Source: Adiantum capillus-veneris (lineage: Eukaryota; Streptophyta; Polypodiopsida; Polypodiales; Pteridaceae). From it: DNA of 64,000 nt. This document shows, in pieces, positions 21,242 through 31,750 of the stretch (position 1 is its first letter; every line of letters begins with the position of its first letter). The notes beneath the pieces are model-generated. The model was not told the DNA's origin. It did no database searches and saw only the letters and a program-made list of their open reading frames with translations. The translations under genes and the position numbers were made by a program. The stretch spans positions 140,530,241 through 140,594,240 of the forward strand of contig CM043945.1 of NCBI GenBank assembly GCA_014529385.2. Direction: 5' to 3'.

Positions 21242-24200
21242 TCATACCGTTTGAAATGAGCTTGTCACCCTTTGAAACCAATTGTTCCAGTTGGTAATAG
21301 GTGAGGATTTTTGCCAGTAATTTTCTATTACCCTAGGTGCCTTGTCAAGCTGCAAGGGTGGTAAGGTACTCTCCCAGGATCGAACTTGAAGTGGTTCATT
21401 AGGTGATTCTTGAACACTGGGAGGTGTGGATTCTTTTGTAGCTTCATGGAGGTCCACTACTATAGATGGAGGCTGTGTAGAAGCTTTTACCTCTATGGAT
21501 GTATTACATGATGAGCTAGAATCTTCATGGGACTCTCCCCTTCCTGAGCTAGGTGGAACAAATCGTTCTTTCTTTGGTACCCAAACTAGCTCGGGAGCGG
21601 GTGTGTAGCATTCTGTGATTTTTTTCTTTCCACGATCATTGATTCGTTTTGGAGCTACGGGATTGGGCTCACTTGGGTCAGGTGATAGGTAAGAGCACAA
21701 TCTACGTTTTGGCACCCAAATTTGATTATTTCCTTGATAGTAGCCTTGGGCTTCCAATAGTCGTTTAGGGATCCATCGCAACATTTTCTTACTTTTCTTG
21801 GAGCGAGTGGTACGTTTCTTACAAGGCTTCTGTTTTTTTGCACTAGCTATGGTCACTAAAGAAGCTTTAGGGACCCACTTGTATGTTTTCTCTGTTAAAT
21901 TAGGATGAGTCTTGTCAGAAGCGATACGCATTGCTTGTAGCATATTTAAGGGTACAGGCATTTCATCCCCCTCAGGTGTTACCCAGGTCGTCCCCCTATT
22001 TCCCCAAGTGTCTATGGTTGATGCTAGGTGGACCCAGTCTACATTGTCTGATTCCGTCATACCCGGTAACACATCCATGTAAGGAGAATCTTGGCCAATG
22101 TCTGTATCCTTCTTACAAGTGTAACAATATTGTAGTGGGGCCGAGTGAACTGTGGTGTCAGAGCGATGATCAATAATGGTTTTACTCCCTAAGGGGTGTA
22201 CCTTACCAGTCACCAAATCCACTCTAAGGACAGAGTCTTGGAATTGCAAATAGACATGATTTTTAGACCAATCGTGAACCATTTGTGCTTCCCTCATGAA
22301 TGGTCGTCCTAAAATCATTTCATATGACATAAGGTGTTTAGAGAAATCCATTACAATGAACGTATGTCGCACCTTGTATCCTAGAACTTTGATCTTAAGA
22401 TCCTTGAGCATCCCCATAGGTTTGGCTATGGTACCATTTGCCATCTTTACCACAATGTTAGTAACACTGAGGCGGGGTTTTCCCATGGATTCCCAACAAT
22501 CTTTTGTAACGATGCTAACTCCCGCACCACCATCAAGAATTCCCTTTATAGTTAATCCCTTGGTAGTGATGGGTAGGGTCGCATTAGACTCGTCGCCTTC
22601 AAAATACTGCCCTAATTCGTTAATGGGTACCTCGATCACAGACTCGTGTCCATCTAAGTCAAGTGATTGCACATGATTTTCCTCATCAATCATAATCGAG
22701 TCAGGCCTATTTGGTTGCGCAAACTGCGGTAATCCCGTTCGTAGCTCTCCGTTAAGGAATGCTCGAAGTGCAAGGAATAACTCAGGATCTCCATACAGCT
22801 TTGCTATGATCGTGGTTCGGATCTCAGAAGACATGAAGTCCACTAGTTTGGCAACATTCATTGGCGTTTTGCAGGGTGTAGGTCCTTGACTAGGAACTGG
22901 TGAGGATGGAATCTCATATTCCTCAATGGGATCAGGTATTCCTTCGTTAAACATCCTTTCCAACAAGAAGGGTGTATGCTCACTTTCTGATGTCCTGTCC
23001 TCACTCCCTTCTTGGATGATACTAGATATGGCTAACGGTCTATGGTTCATGTGGGGTGGATGAACTTGCGTGGGAAACACTGTGTCATGAATTTTTACAT
23101 GCATGGGATCTGGTTCTAGTTTCCTTTGAGTCTCCTCCACTAAACCTCTTAGATGTTTCACCTGCTTGATCTCGTCTACTGGGTTTGGGTACGTCCCAAT
23201 CTTCTTTTTACGATTTTTTCCTTTTTGCCCCTGCGGTTTATCTTGGGGTTCTTGGATTGGATTTGGAAACACTTGTGGTGTTTTCAGAGGCTCTTTATGG
23301 TTTTCTCTCATTCGGTTTTCATTTGGTTCCATGTTACGGTTTTCTTTGTCGGTCTTTCCCTTTGTGGTATTGGTTCTAGTCTCCATTGTCTCGACTGAAT
23401 CTGAATCATCCTCGAGGTCATTCATATACACGGGGTCATCTCTTGTTCCTATGTTTGTTTTGGAACTTGGCTTTGAATTTTCCGTATTCTGCGACTTCTT
23501 CCTTCGTGTCTTCTTTTTCTTTGCTTGGATAACTGACGCGGTATCTCTCTCTTCGAGGATATGTCCTGGCCCTTGAAGCATGGACCGTGTAATCGCATAA
23601 GCGGGTGCGACGGGTGGTATTGGCGACGTCACACTAGCAATTTCGACCAAATTCAGGGGTGTGATTTTAGGTGCATTTGGGTTATAGGGGCATTGGGCAA
23701 TCAAGTGATCTATGCCACAACGATTACATGTGAGTATTGGCATTGCAGACGTGCTCCCTTGATTCACTTGCATCTGTGCAGCATTCTTTTGCAGCCTAAT
23801 AGGGCATTTCGCTACTCGATGTGGTCCACCACACTCGTAGCATTGAAGAGGTGGCCTCCTAGCCTGGGTGTTGATATTTTGACCTCTGGATGCGAGAGCA
23901 GCAGCTTGATAAACCGGCTTGACTTGTCCCCAACAATCTTCCATGTAGTATATAGGACATTCTTCCAATGTATCAAGTCCGTAGGCAATACTAGTGTCTA
24001 TTTCCTCCTCACAGCCATCTGCATAAGCATTTGATGGCTCGCAACCCACTTGGTTCATAGGGGCGACTCTTGGATGCGGGGGCTGCGGTCCTAGCACATG
24101 AGGTGGTAGCGGTGTAGCTTGTACAACATTTTGAGATCTAGGGACCATGTGTTGCGGTAGTTGCTCAACAGGTGGAGTGGGCATCAATACAGGAGCTCGA

Positions 24201-26422
24201 GGCGCATCCGTCCAGGCTACAGGTGGTCTATTTGCCATCATACGTTTGATCATTAAACAATCCTTAGCTTGGTGACCATACCTACCACATGCGTTGCAAG
24301 TTCCATTAAATTTTACTCTAAACGTAGGGCACTCACTAGTGCTATGTGGACCTAAGCAAATGGAACACCATTGTTGCTCCCTTCTTGGATACATGTGACT
24401 ATTTTGAGGGGGTCGATTATCCTTAAGAGACTCTTGGATTGCCTTGGTGAGGTCTGTCAAGAATGTCTCAAATACCTTTGGCTCATTGGCAATGGGCTTT
24501 GCAGTCATGGGTTCATACTCAATGGCTTGTGAGCTAGTGGATCTCGTGTCAGTAGACACCCTCATGCCTGCTATCATCAAGTTGTCCTCTAATTGGATTG
24601 CATTGGCAGTGACATCTTCCCAGGTTGTGATACCTCTAATCACTAGTCCATTATAGATTCCTTCATTCCTCAACCCTCGAATGAATCGATCAAGCAGTTG
24701 GTTATTGTTGAAGCGCTCATTTACAGGGCAACGAGAGTTTAAGTGCTTTAGACGACTAATGAAGTCCCTTACTGACTCTCCTTCCTTACGTTCGGCCTTC
24801 TGTAGCTGAGATGCTACACCCCAAAGCACACCTTCTCGTATGTACTCCTTTAGAAACAACCTTCGAAGGGTAGGGTAGATTGTTTTCTCGTCCACCCTTA
24901 GGGTCCTATACCAATCTCCAGCCTTCCCACTTAATGTCAAGCTTAAGGCATTGCACTTATGTAGTTCGTTGCGTTCCCCTAAGGAATCACATACTTGTTC
25001 AAACACTTCAATGTGTTTCCTAGCATCTTCGTCCCCATTGAATTTTTGCGTGAGTTTGGCAATTTGTACTGCCTTACTTCTAGGCTCTCTATCAGATGCC
25101 GGACGCATATTTTCCGCGATAGATCGACCTATGGTTTGAGCAAACGCTACCAAGTCACCTATGTGAGGAGGCAGGGCCGGTGGAGGTACTCTTGGAATCA
25201 TATGTGGGAGAGGAACGGGTACCGGTCTTGGCATATGTGTGGATGATGCAGGATATGGAACATAACCGGGCATAGGTCCACTCGGATAAGAGCTAGGGAG
25301 CGGCACTCGAGGAGCATAAGCAAGTGGTACAATTGGAGGTGTGGGGGCCATGTGTGCATAAGGGGATAGAGGCACATATGGTCGAGGCCCCATATTAGGT
25401 ACTACGACACTAGGTAGTGGCACTGCGCTAACCGTAGATGTCATCGGTACATTCTCTGTCAGGCTTATCCCCGGAGTGAGCACTGTGTTTTCCTTGATAG
25501 AGGGTTGAGCCAAGTTAGGGAAGCTAAAGTTTTCGCTCGGAGGCTCAGATTGCATAGAGACCCCAGGTGAAATGACGTAAGGTGGGTCCATGGGGCTCAT
25601 TAGAGGAGTCTCCATTTGTGATAGAGTAGGCTGTTGAGCCTTGCTCGTATCCAGAAATCTCATGGGGCCAGTTGAGAGTATATTTACCCCTCGGTTTTGC
25701 CTTTTTGATTGAATAATGCCATGGATAACATTACATATCATTTTCTGTTGATCTTCGATGCTCGTGGCACTAGAGGTGGATTGTACAATCTCTATCCATC
25801 CTACATGGTAGGCGTGGCCAGAGTGTAGATCCGTCAACACCTCAGTGTGGAGGTCGTATGTCCAATGATCATTAATGAACAATCCTTCTAGAGTCGACGT
25901 GTTAACGGTTTCTTGTGAGGTAGAAGCAATGTTGCTCCCCGTGGTTTTACTTGCCACCAACGGTACTCTAGAGGGAACTTCTGAAGGAGGCAGCTCAACA
26001 GGGCCTTCTTGGTAAGAAGTTGGCAGGATATCCACCTGGACACTCTTTGGGGGTGTGGGGTCCACGTGCGATGTGAAAGGAGAGTCCACTTCCCCACCCC
26101 CTTCATGTGCTTCATTTGCATCAGGTTCCGAGCGAGTAGCTCTACCTAATGTTTCCATGAAACGGCTAAACATACTAGTACTAGGCTGTGGAGCTTCGGG
26201 AGGTGCATGGCCTTCTCTCTCAGTGTTTTGGTTAGGGTATGCTTCCATGATTTCTGAGTCGGAGGAGGAATCACTAGCGGCTATTTTAGGGTCTTGGGTG
26301 GTGCTACCTTGTGTCCCCGTTGAGGGTCTAGAGCTTATCGTGGATGGGTAATGGGTGTCCGTATGAACAGAGGCACCCTCAATATGCTCGTGTTCTAGCA
26401 CCCGCCTAGAGCGTAAGTGCAT
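21242..26422 (-). CDS. Intact 1726-residue Gag-protease polyprotein
   Basis: Starts at ATG 26422 (MHLRSRRVLEHEHIEG; the relative's frame starts the same way at its own ATG). The N-terminal third is Pro/Ser/Thr-rich. The retrotransposon-gag core lies at about residues 450-610 (LTQKFNGDEDARKHIEVFEQ, SGKAGDWYRTL, LKHLNSRCP). Four zinc knuckles follow at about 685 (CX2CX3HX4C), 705 (CX2CX4HX4C), 860 and 897 (both CX2CX3HX4C). A Lys-rich linker precedes the retropepsin, which has ILDGGAGVSIVTK near 1294 and MILGRPFM downstream. The C-terminal 200 residues carry four W-V/I-P-K motifs (about 1514, 1547, 1568, 1612), also kept in the relative. No polymerase follows. The active site is D-G-G, as in the Tat elements here. 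The product is expected to form cytoplasmic particles and process itself. Confidence 0.93.
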   Translation of the reverse strand: MHLRSRRVLEHEHIEGASVHTDTHYPSTISSRPSTGTQGSTTQDPKIAASDSSSDSEIMEAYPNQNTEREGHAPPEAPQPSTSMFSRFMETLGRATRSEPDANEAHEGGGEVDSPFTSHVDPTPPKSVQVDILPTSYQEGPVELPPSEVPSRVPLVASKTTGSNIASTSQETVNTSTLEGLFINDHWTYDLHTEVLTDLHSGHAYHVGWIEIVQSTSSATSIEDQQKMICNVIHGIIQSKRQNRGVNILSTGPMRFLDTSKAQQPTLSQMETPLMSPMDPPYVISPGVSMQSEPPSENFSFPNLAQPSIKENTVLTPGISLTENVPMTSTVSAVPLPSVVVPNMGPRPYVPLSPYAHMAPTPPIVPLAYAPRVPLPSSYPSGPMPGYVPYPASSTHMPRPVPVPLPHMIPRVPPPALPPHIGDLVAFAQTIGRSIAENMRPASDREPRSKAVQIAKLTQKFNGDEDARKHIEVFEQVCDSLGERNELHKCNALSLTLSGKAGDWYRTLRVDEKTIYPTLRRLFLKEYIREGVLWGVASQLQKAERKEGESVRDFISRLKHLNSRCPVNERFNNNQLLDRFIRGLRNEGIYNGLVIRGITTWEDVTANAIQLEDNLMIAGMRVSTDTRSTSSQAIEYEPMTAKPIANEPKVFETFLTDLTKAIQESLKDNRPPQNSHMYPRREQQWCSICLGPHSTSECPTFRVKFNGTCNACGRYGHQAKDCLMIKRMMANRPPVAWTDAPRAPVLMPTPPVEQLPQHMVPRSQNVVQATPLPPHVLGPQPPHPRVAPMNQVGCEPSNAYADGCEEEIDTSIAYGLDTLEECPIYYMEDCWGQVKPVYQAAALASRGQNINTQARRPPLQCYECGGPHRVAKCPIRLQKNAAQMQVNQGSTSAMPILTCNRCGIDHLIAQCPYNPNAPKITPLNLVEIASVTSPIPPVAPAYAITRSMLQGPGHILEERDTASVIQAKKKKTRRKKSQNTENSKPSSKTNIGTRDDPVYMNDLEDDSDSVETMETRTNTTKGKTDKENRNMEPNENRMRENHKEPLKTPQVFPNPIQEPQDKPQGQKGKNRKKKIGTYPNPVDEIKQVKHLRGLVEETQRKLEPDPMHVKIHDTVFPTQVHPPHMNHRPLAISSIIQEGSEDRTSESEHTPFLLERMFNEGIPDPIEEYEIPSSPVPSQGPTPCKTPMNVAKLVDFMSSEIRTTIIAKLYGDPELFLALRAFLNGELRTGLPQFAQPNRPDSIMIDEENHVQSLDLDGHESVIEVPINELGQYFEGDESNATLPITTKGLTIKGILDGGAGVSIVTKDCWESMGKPRLSVTNIVVKMANGTIAKPMGMLKDLKIKVLGYKVRHTFIVMDFSKHLMSYEMILGRPFMREAQMVHDWSKNHVYLQFQDSVLRVDLVTGKVHPLGSKTIIDHRSDTTVHSAPLQYCYTCKKDTDIGQDSPYMDVLPGMTESDNVDWVHLASTIDTWGNRGTTWVTPEGDEMPVPLNMLQAMRIASDKTHPNLTEKTYKWVPKASLVTIASAKKQKPCKKRTTRSKKSKKMLRWIPKRLLEAQGYYQGNNQIWVPKRRLCSYLSPDPSEPNPVAPKRINDRGKKKITECYTPAPELVWVPKKERFVPPSSGRGESHEDSSSSCNTSIEVKASTQPPSIVVDLHEATKESTPPSVQESPNEPLQVRSWESTLPPLQLDKAPRVIENYWQKSSPITNWNNWFQRVTSSFQTV

Positions 26423-27394
26423 GTGCTTTTGATACCCTAAGGTGTCAAAAAGCTGCTCTAGGAGGCCTTGTGACTAGTTTTTAGCGTGTTTTTTGTTTGT
26501 TTTTTTGCTAGATTTTTTAGAGCGTGTCGTGGAATGGGTCGTGTGATAGCTCAAAACGAGCGTATCGGTCAGAGGGTCGTGCCGTGCTTTACAGCCCTCC
26601 GTTTGGTCACTCTATGCCATCGGAATCCCTAAAACTGTCAATTTCCAGTAGGGAACTAGGCCCAAACTAGAAAGTCTAAGGGTGCAAGTGGGAAGAGAAA
26701 GGAGGAGAGTGGAGGACTTGTCCCACATGCTCTCATTCTCTCTTGAGGGAGTAGGGTATATATATAAGAGTGAGTCTAGTATATATCATAAGACTGAGGC
26801 CTGGGCCTGGGCCTGGGCCTGGGCCTGGGCAAATGATCCCGATCCCGATCTATCTTTTATACAAACCAACCCGTCCGTTTTAAGAGTCACGTTTTTTATT
26901 TTCGAAAAATATCGCCGCCCACTCGCTCGCGTTTTTAATTTCCGATTTTTTTTCCTTTAAAATTATTTTTTTTTTCAAAAATTTATTATTATTTTTTTTT
27001 TCAAAAAACTTTTTTTTTTCAATTTTTTTTTTTTAAAAACCTTTTTTGTTGATGCAGAAAATATAGAAATTGAAAAACGCAGAAGTGCAGAAATGCAGAA
27101 AATGCAGAAAAAACGGAAAAAACGCAGAAAATGCAGAAATTGCAAAAAAAACGCAGAAATTGCAGAAAATTGACAGAAACGCAGAAAATTGCAGAAATTG
27201 AAAACGCCGAACTTGAAAACGCAGAAATTGCAGAAATTGAGAAAACGCAGACAATAGCAGAAATTGAAACTTGACAACAAATGCAGAAAACGCAAAAAAC
27301 AGAAATCTCCACACACTCCTTCCCTGCCTTTCCTATGATACAAATTGCACCACAAGGAAGCGTAAAGTGCTAACCGAGCTTAGTGTAAGGCATA
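26423..27394 (-). other. Leader with tandem GCCTGG and TGCAGAAA-type repeats
   Basis: Untranslated leader between primer site and ATG. On the plus strand it holds five tandem hexamers of the GCCTGG type (about 26800-26830), A/T homopolymer runs (26950-27045), and about 250 bases of degenerate GCAGAAAA/TGCAGAAATTG repeats (27050-27300). The Phe/Cys-rich antisense frames there are products of the repeat, not genes. The leader's hexamer tract has a counterpart in the relative near 31448. Confidence 0.75.
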
Positions 27395-27412
27395 TCCCCG
27401 GCAGCGGCGCCA
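27395..27412 (-). other. Primer-binding site, Asp-tRNA type
   Basis: The plus strand reads TCCCCGGCAGCGGCGCCA, which matches the 3' end of plant tRNA-Asp(GTC) except for one base (G for A). It lies four bases inside the 5' LTR. Some plant Ty3/gypsy groups use this primer, which suggests where the missing enzymes could come from. Confidence 0.85.
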
Positions 27413-27416
27413 AAAA

Positions 27417-27666
27417 TGTGCGCTCCTTGCCGCACTGTCGAAGCAAGGGACTTGCCGATACACCGTGTGCGAGCCACAAACGGCTCCAAGCACACAACAA
27501 GCCTAAACTAGCAAGCTCAAGAAAACAAAGGGTGTGTCACTCACCGCTCTACGCTCGCCTTCGTGGTGGATTCCTCGCCGCGATGAAGAAGAAGCTGCAG
27601 TCGTGCCGCGCTCAACCGCTTCGCCGCCGTCGTGCCTTCGTAATGCTCGATCGCACACACACTCTC

Positions 27667-27697
<31 letters not shown>

Positions 27698-27990
27698 AGG
27701 AGGTGAAGAAGAAGAAGATGGAGATGGAGCAAGAGCACTCTTCAATTGAACAAATGAGAGAATGAGTAAAAATTAGGTTTAGTTGGCTTTTATAGGAGCT
27801 CACCCCATTCACACTTGGGCGTCCATGCTTAACCAACTAATCCCTTGAATGTCCAAGTTAAAGTGCGCCTCTCATTGGCGATCACTCTACCTTTCCCTAT
27901 TGGTCCGACAAGCCCGGTACCTGACTCTACCAAATACATAATACGCGTCCATCGTAGGTGATGGGTGTCCGTGTGCCGTGAGGGTTAACA
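27417..27990 (-). repeat. 5' LTR of the Gag-protease element
   Basis: Direct repeat of 19027-19606. On the minus strand a TATA-type box CTATAAAAG lies at 27787-27795, about 200 bases into the LTR, and is a plausible core promoter for the Gag-protease RNA. Confidence 0.97.
27787..27795 (-). promoter_or_regulatory. TATA box in the 5' LTR of the Gag-protease element
   Basis: CTATAAAAG on the minus strand, in the sense of the ORF and well placed upstream of the leader. The relative at 30426-31005 has CATATGAAAG at the equivalent place, so its promoter is probably spoiled. Confidence 0.6.
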
Positions 27991-27995
27991 GTCTC

Positions 27996-30205
27996 AAAAA
28001 AGTTTCCTTTGGCCTAACTATCTTGTTAAAGTTCTTAGGGTCATAGTGTGCTGATTTTAAACCAAACTTATGGAAGAAGACATGTCAACTTATTGCCTTG
28101 GAATCATAGGGGTATATACAATAGGGACATAGAATCCCTAGCTTGTGATAAGGTTTTAATATTCTTGTGAGAATAAAATGAGCTAAAAAAGCCATAAAAG
28201 TTTTTTTCTACAAAATCACAAATATCTAGATTAAATGTATATTCAAAATTTGTTGGATATGCCAAATACTTTCCTAGACAATGAACATCAAGTATCAAAG
28301 CACACATGGTTTATAAAGCATTTGTTTGCTAGTTTATGCAAAGATCTATTTCTTCAATTGCAACAGGGTTTTATTCAAAGATAGAAAGTGTGAGTATCTT
28401 GGTCAGAACTATGATTTTATTTTTCTTCTGGATGATGTATATAATTAAAATGGATATCTTGAATTTGTTTGAATACGGGGAAGCTAGGACTAGTATAGTT
28501 TTTTAGCTTGTCTTACATCACAAATAGAACATTGTATCAAGGTTTATTGCAAAGAAATGGTTGTATAATGTATGAGAATTGTTTGGATTGTATATTTAGT
28601 GGTTACATTGAAGACAAGCAAATGCATTGAAGTGCAGAGCTTAAACCTATTAATGAACTTTGTGAATGTGTTTTCACTTTTAAAAAGGCTCCTTCTTAAA
28701 TTTGTGACCTTGATTAGTTTCTTGAGGATGTTTTTCTAACATATTAAAGATGTGTCACCCTCTCAATTCTTTTAAAACTTCTAGCATCCAATACTTTGAG
28801 GATTTTGTCACACAACCAAATTTACATAAGTGATCATTAAGAGCATTGAGAAAAGTAAATGTGTTATCAGATTTAATAATATACAAAAGCGTTTCTTGTG
28901 ATTATGTGACTTTAAATTCAAGAAAACATGAAATTGAAGACTTGGCAATCTATCTATTGTTTAAAATGAGCACCTACAAAGCTAATTTTGATTCTCTTTT
29001 CAATGCTCCCCTTTGCAATTTAAAACTATCGTTAGTTTTATTTGTACCCTTCCCTTTTCATAAGTACATAGGTTATTGTTCAATTTCAAATTCCTTTTAT
29101 AGTATACACTTGCAAAGGAACCCATCGTCTTGAGGCCATAAGGGTAGCATAGTTTAGCTTTTATGTAGTCTTCAAGATGTATATTAATAGCATCACATGT
29201 TTTTAGCTTATTTGGATTTCTTGTGTGATGGTCCAAGTGACACATAAGAAACAAATAAAAATAGGATCTATGTAACACTACGGGCTATTATGATCAAAGA
29301 ATACCATGTTATGGTCATAAAACCATACAATGGGTACCCTATTGCCATTGGCCATAGAGATTCAATATAGATCGTCTACAAATATAGTTTGGTCACCAAT
29401 GGCATTGGAGCCACTGAGTACTCTTTCCTTGTAGTGCATTAGGATGTTAAAGGGCCATAGAATCTCTCATTACAATAGAAAATAACCTATGGCCTTTGAG
29501 CTTATACGTTGGCATCCTATGGTCCTATGGACATATGATCTCTCATTACAATAGAAGTCAACCTATGGCCTTAGGGCTATATGGTGACCTAGGTGAGAAC
29601 ATAAAAGGTATAAAAGAGCATCTAGGCCATTCAAGGGTACCTACACGGGCACCATGGCATCCCTATGGCCCTAGGGCCATAGGATCTCTCATTATAATAA
29701 AGGTAAACCAATGGCCCTTGAGATTATACATTCGCACTCTATGGCCCTAGGGACAGAGGGTGGCCTAAGTGTTAATGTAGATGCTCTCAAATAGCATTTA
29801 GGCCATTCAAGGGAACCTACATGGACACCATGGTAGACCATGGGCTATAGGATCTCTCATTGGAAGAGAGCGCAGCCTTTGGCACTTGAGGTTACACATT
29901 CACATCTTATGGCTGTAAGTCCATAGGATGTCTCATTAGAATAGAGAGAAACCTATCTCAAAGAGCATTTAGGCCATTCAAGGGCACCTACATGGGTAGC
30001 ATGGTAGACCTACGGCCCTAGTACCATAGGATCCTTCATTACAATAGAGTGCAACCTATGGCCCTTGAATTTCTACGTTGGTACCCTATGGCCCAAGGGC
30101 CATTGGATCTCTTATAAGAATAGAGGGAAACCTAAGTCCTTAGGGCCAGAGGATGGCCTATGTGTTAATGTATATAATCTCAAAAAAACTTTAGACCATT
30201 CAGGG
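27996..30205. repeat. Degenerate tandem array built on a perfect palindrome
   Basis: From about 29280 to 30205 units of roughly 160-230 bp recur, each with a phrase like AGGCCATTCAAGGG (29618, 29802, 29962, about 30193) followed by CCTACATGGGCACCATGG and CATAGGATCTCTCATTA. The core reaches a perfect 22-base palindrome at 29662-29683 (half-site CCTATGGCCCT). 27996-29280 is AT-rich with scattered copies of the motif. Sequence before 19027 and after 27995 joins into one unit, so the array was split by the Gag-protease element. No gene is seen. Confidence 0.75.
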
Positions 30206-30425
30206 CTCGGGGGGTTCACCGTTCAGTACCCTCCCCTATATAACATGCGTTCGTGGGGTATTAAAAAACTCCCTCTTTTAACATGTTTGAATGAATAAAA
30301 TGACCCCTTATTTTAGGAATTTTTTCAAAATTGAATATAAAAATCCCTTATTTTAATGTATCTCTTTTAAATTGCCTAGAATTTTGGCATTTTAAAACCC
30401 CTTCTTTTGAACTCACGTTATAGAT
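30206..30425. mobile_element. Truncated second copy of the 248-bp miniature element
   Basis: Begins CTCGGGGGGTTCACCG and follows the copy at 14813-15060 with few changes (CGTTCGTGGGGTATTA, AATGACCCCTTATTTTA). It stops where the LTR of the next element begins at 30426, so the right inverted repeat is missing. This shows that the LTR element inserted into it. Confidence 0.85.
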
Positions 30426-30714
30426 TGTTAACCACTGACGTCCACTTCTAGTAGTCACGGGCTGGGCTTGTTGGTCCAATAGAAAAAGGGTAAGAGTGAT
30501 CGCCGATAAGAGGCGCACTCTAATTGGAACATTCAAGGGTTAGTTGGCTAAGAATGGGTGCCCAAATGTGAATGGATGAGCTCATATGAAAGTCACCTAA
30601 AGCTAAAAGTCACTCATTCTCTCATATGTGCAATTGAAGAGTGCTCTTGCTCCATGTCCATTGTCTTCTTCATCTCCTTGTGTGTGTATGCGTGTGTGTG
30701 TGTGTGTGTGTGTA

Positions 30715-30794
<80 letters not shown>

Positions 30795-31005
30795 GCAATG
30801 GTACGACGATGACGAGGCATTTGAGCGCGACACGGTGGTAGCTCCCTCTTCTTCGGGGCGAGGAATCCTCCATGAAGGTGAGAGTAGGGCACCCTTGCTC
30901 TCTTGAGCTTGCTAGATTAGTATGGTTGTTTGATTGCAGTCATTTGTGGCTCGCACACAATGTACGCCAAGTCCCTTGCTTTGACACATGCGATATATGC
31001 ACACA
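30426..31005 (+). repeat. 5' LTR of the decayed relative
   Basis: Begins TGTTAACC and matches the reverse complement of 27417-27990 with many substitutions. It carries TG (about 30693-30716) and GA (30719-30791, about 73 bp) microsatellites where the young element has short CA/CT tracts. Its ORFs of alternating Arg/Glu or Ser/Leu are microsatellite artefacts. Confidence 0.85.
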
Positions 31006-31009
31006 ATTT

Positions 31010-31027
31010 TGGTGCCACTGTTAGGGA
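31010..31027 (+). other. Decayed primer-binding site, Asp-tRNA type
   Basis: TGGTGCCACTGTTAGGGA, four bases after the LTR, aligns with TGGCGCCGCTGCCGGGGA of the young element with several changes. Confidence 0.65.
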
Positions 31028-31750
31028 GATGCCCTGCACTAAGCTTGAATAGCACTCTATGCTTCTTTTGTGGTGCAATTTGAGGTGTAGGAAAGGTAGA
31101 GAAAGAAGGTGTGTGGCTATTGAGAAGGATTTGTGAACTTTATTTTTACTACAGTGTACTGTTTTCTATTAATAAGGTGTCGCAATGTACTATTTTCTGT
31201 TGATAAGGTGTTAGATTTAAGGTATTAGATCTATAATGTTAGATCTGTAAGGTGCAATAAGTAGATCTATTAGTTGATTAGTTGTTGTAGTACTGTGTTA
31301 AACAGTGTGTAATAGTAGCTCCGTTAGTTGCAAGTAGGTAGGTGAGGTGTGTGTGTGCGCACACACGTGGCGCGGCCGCAGCGAGTTTATCCCAATTTGT
31401 TTTTAAAAAAATAAATAAAAGGAAGGACCGGGATCGGGAACATTCCCCAAGCCCAAGCCCAAGCCCACCAAGCGCAGGCTTAGGCGTCAGTCACCCTTTG
31501 GACTTATTTATTTTAGCCTCACGCCTAAGTAAAAATCGACCCTTTTGAGGACCATCGGAGCTTTGGGTAACCAAACGCTGTGTTGTAAAGCACACCACAA
31601 CCCCCTGAATGATATGGTCACTTCAAGCTATCACATGATCTAACCTAAACACCCATTGTGAAAAGACATTAAAAAACATCAAAAAACAAGTGAAAACGGG
31701 ATGCAAAACGCCTAAAAAATCAAGTGGTTAACCTTTGAGGATATTCACCA

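Larger units (their letters stand above)
19027..27990 (-). mobile_element. Young LTR element encoding only Gag-protease
   Basis: LTRs 19027-19606 and 27417-27990 differ by about seven substitutions plus microsatellite length. The target duplication is GTCTC (19022-19026 and 27991-27995). An Asp-tRNA primer site and a polypurine tract sit at the inner LTR edges on the minus strand. The single ORF is an uninterrupted 1726-codon Gag-protease; no RT, RNase H or integrase motif is present in the 1.6 kb downstream or the 1 kb upstream. The element must therefore borrow these enzymes, as other gag-only plant LTR elements do. A decayed relative lies at 30426-35432 on the other strand. The low LTR divergence and intact ORF mark a recent insertion. 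Confidence 0.95.

Noticed and set aside
23153-23576. Hydrophobic ORFs opposite the Gag-protease gene
   Set aside because: Antisense shadows of a real, intact coding sequence.
21242-26422. Endogenous pararetrovirus
   Set aside because: There are LTRs, a TSD and a tRNA-Asp primer site, and no movement-protein, coat or RT motifs.
26975-27355. Phe/Cys-rich ORFs of 90-126 codons
   Set aside because: Antisense products of the GCAGAAA-type repeat field in an element leader; no gene features.
30603-30906. Several ORFs of repeated Ser-Leu, Arg-Glu or Thr-His
   Set aside because: They are translations of GT and GA microsatellites inside an LTR; all frames are open for that reason.
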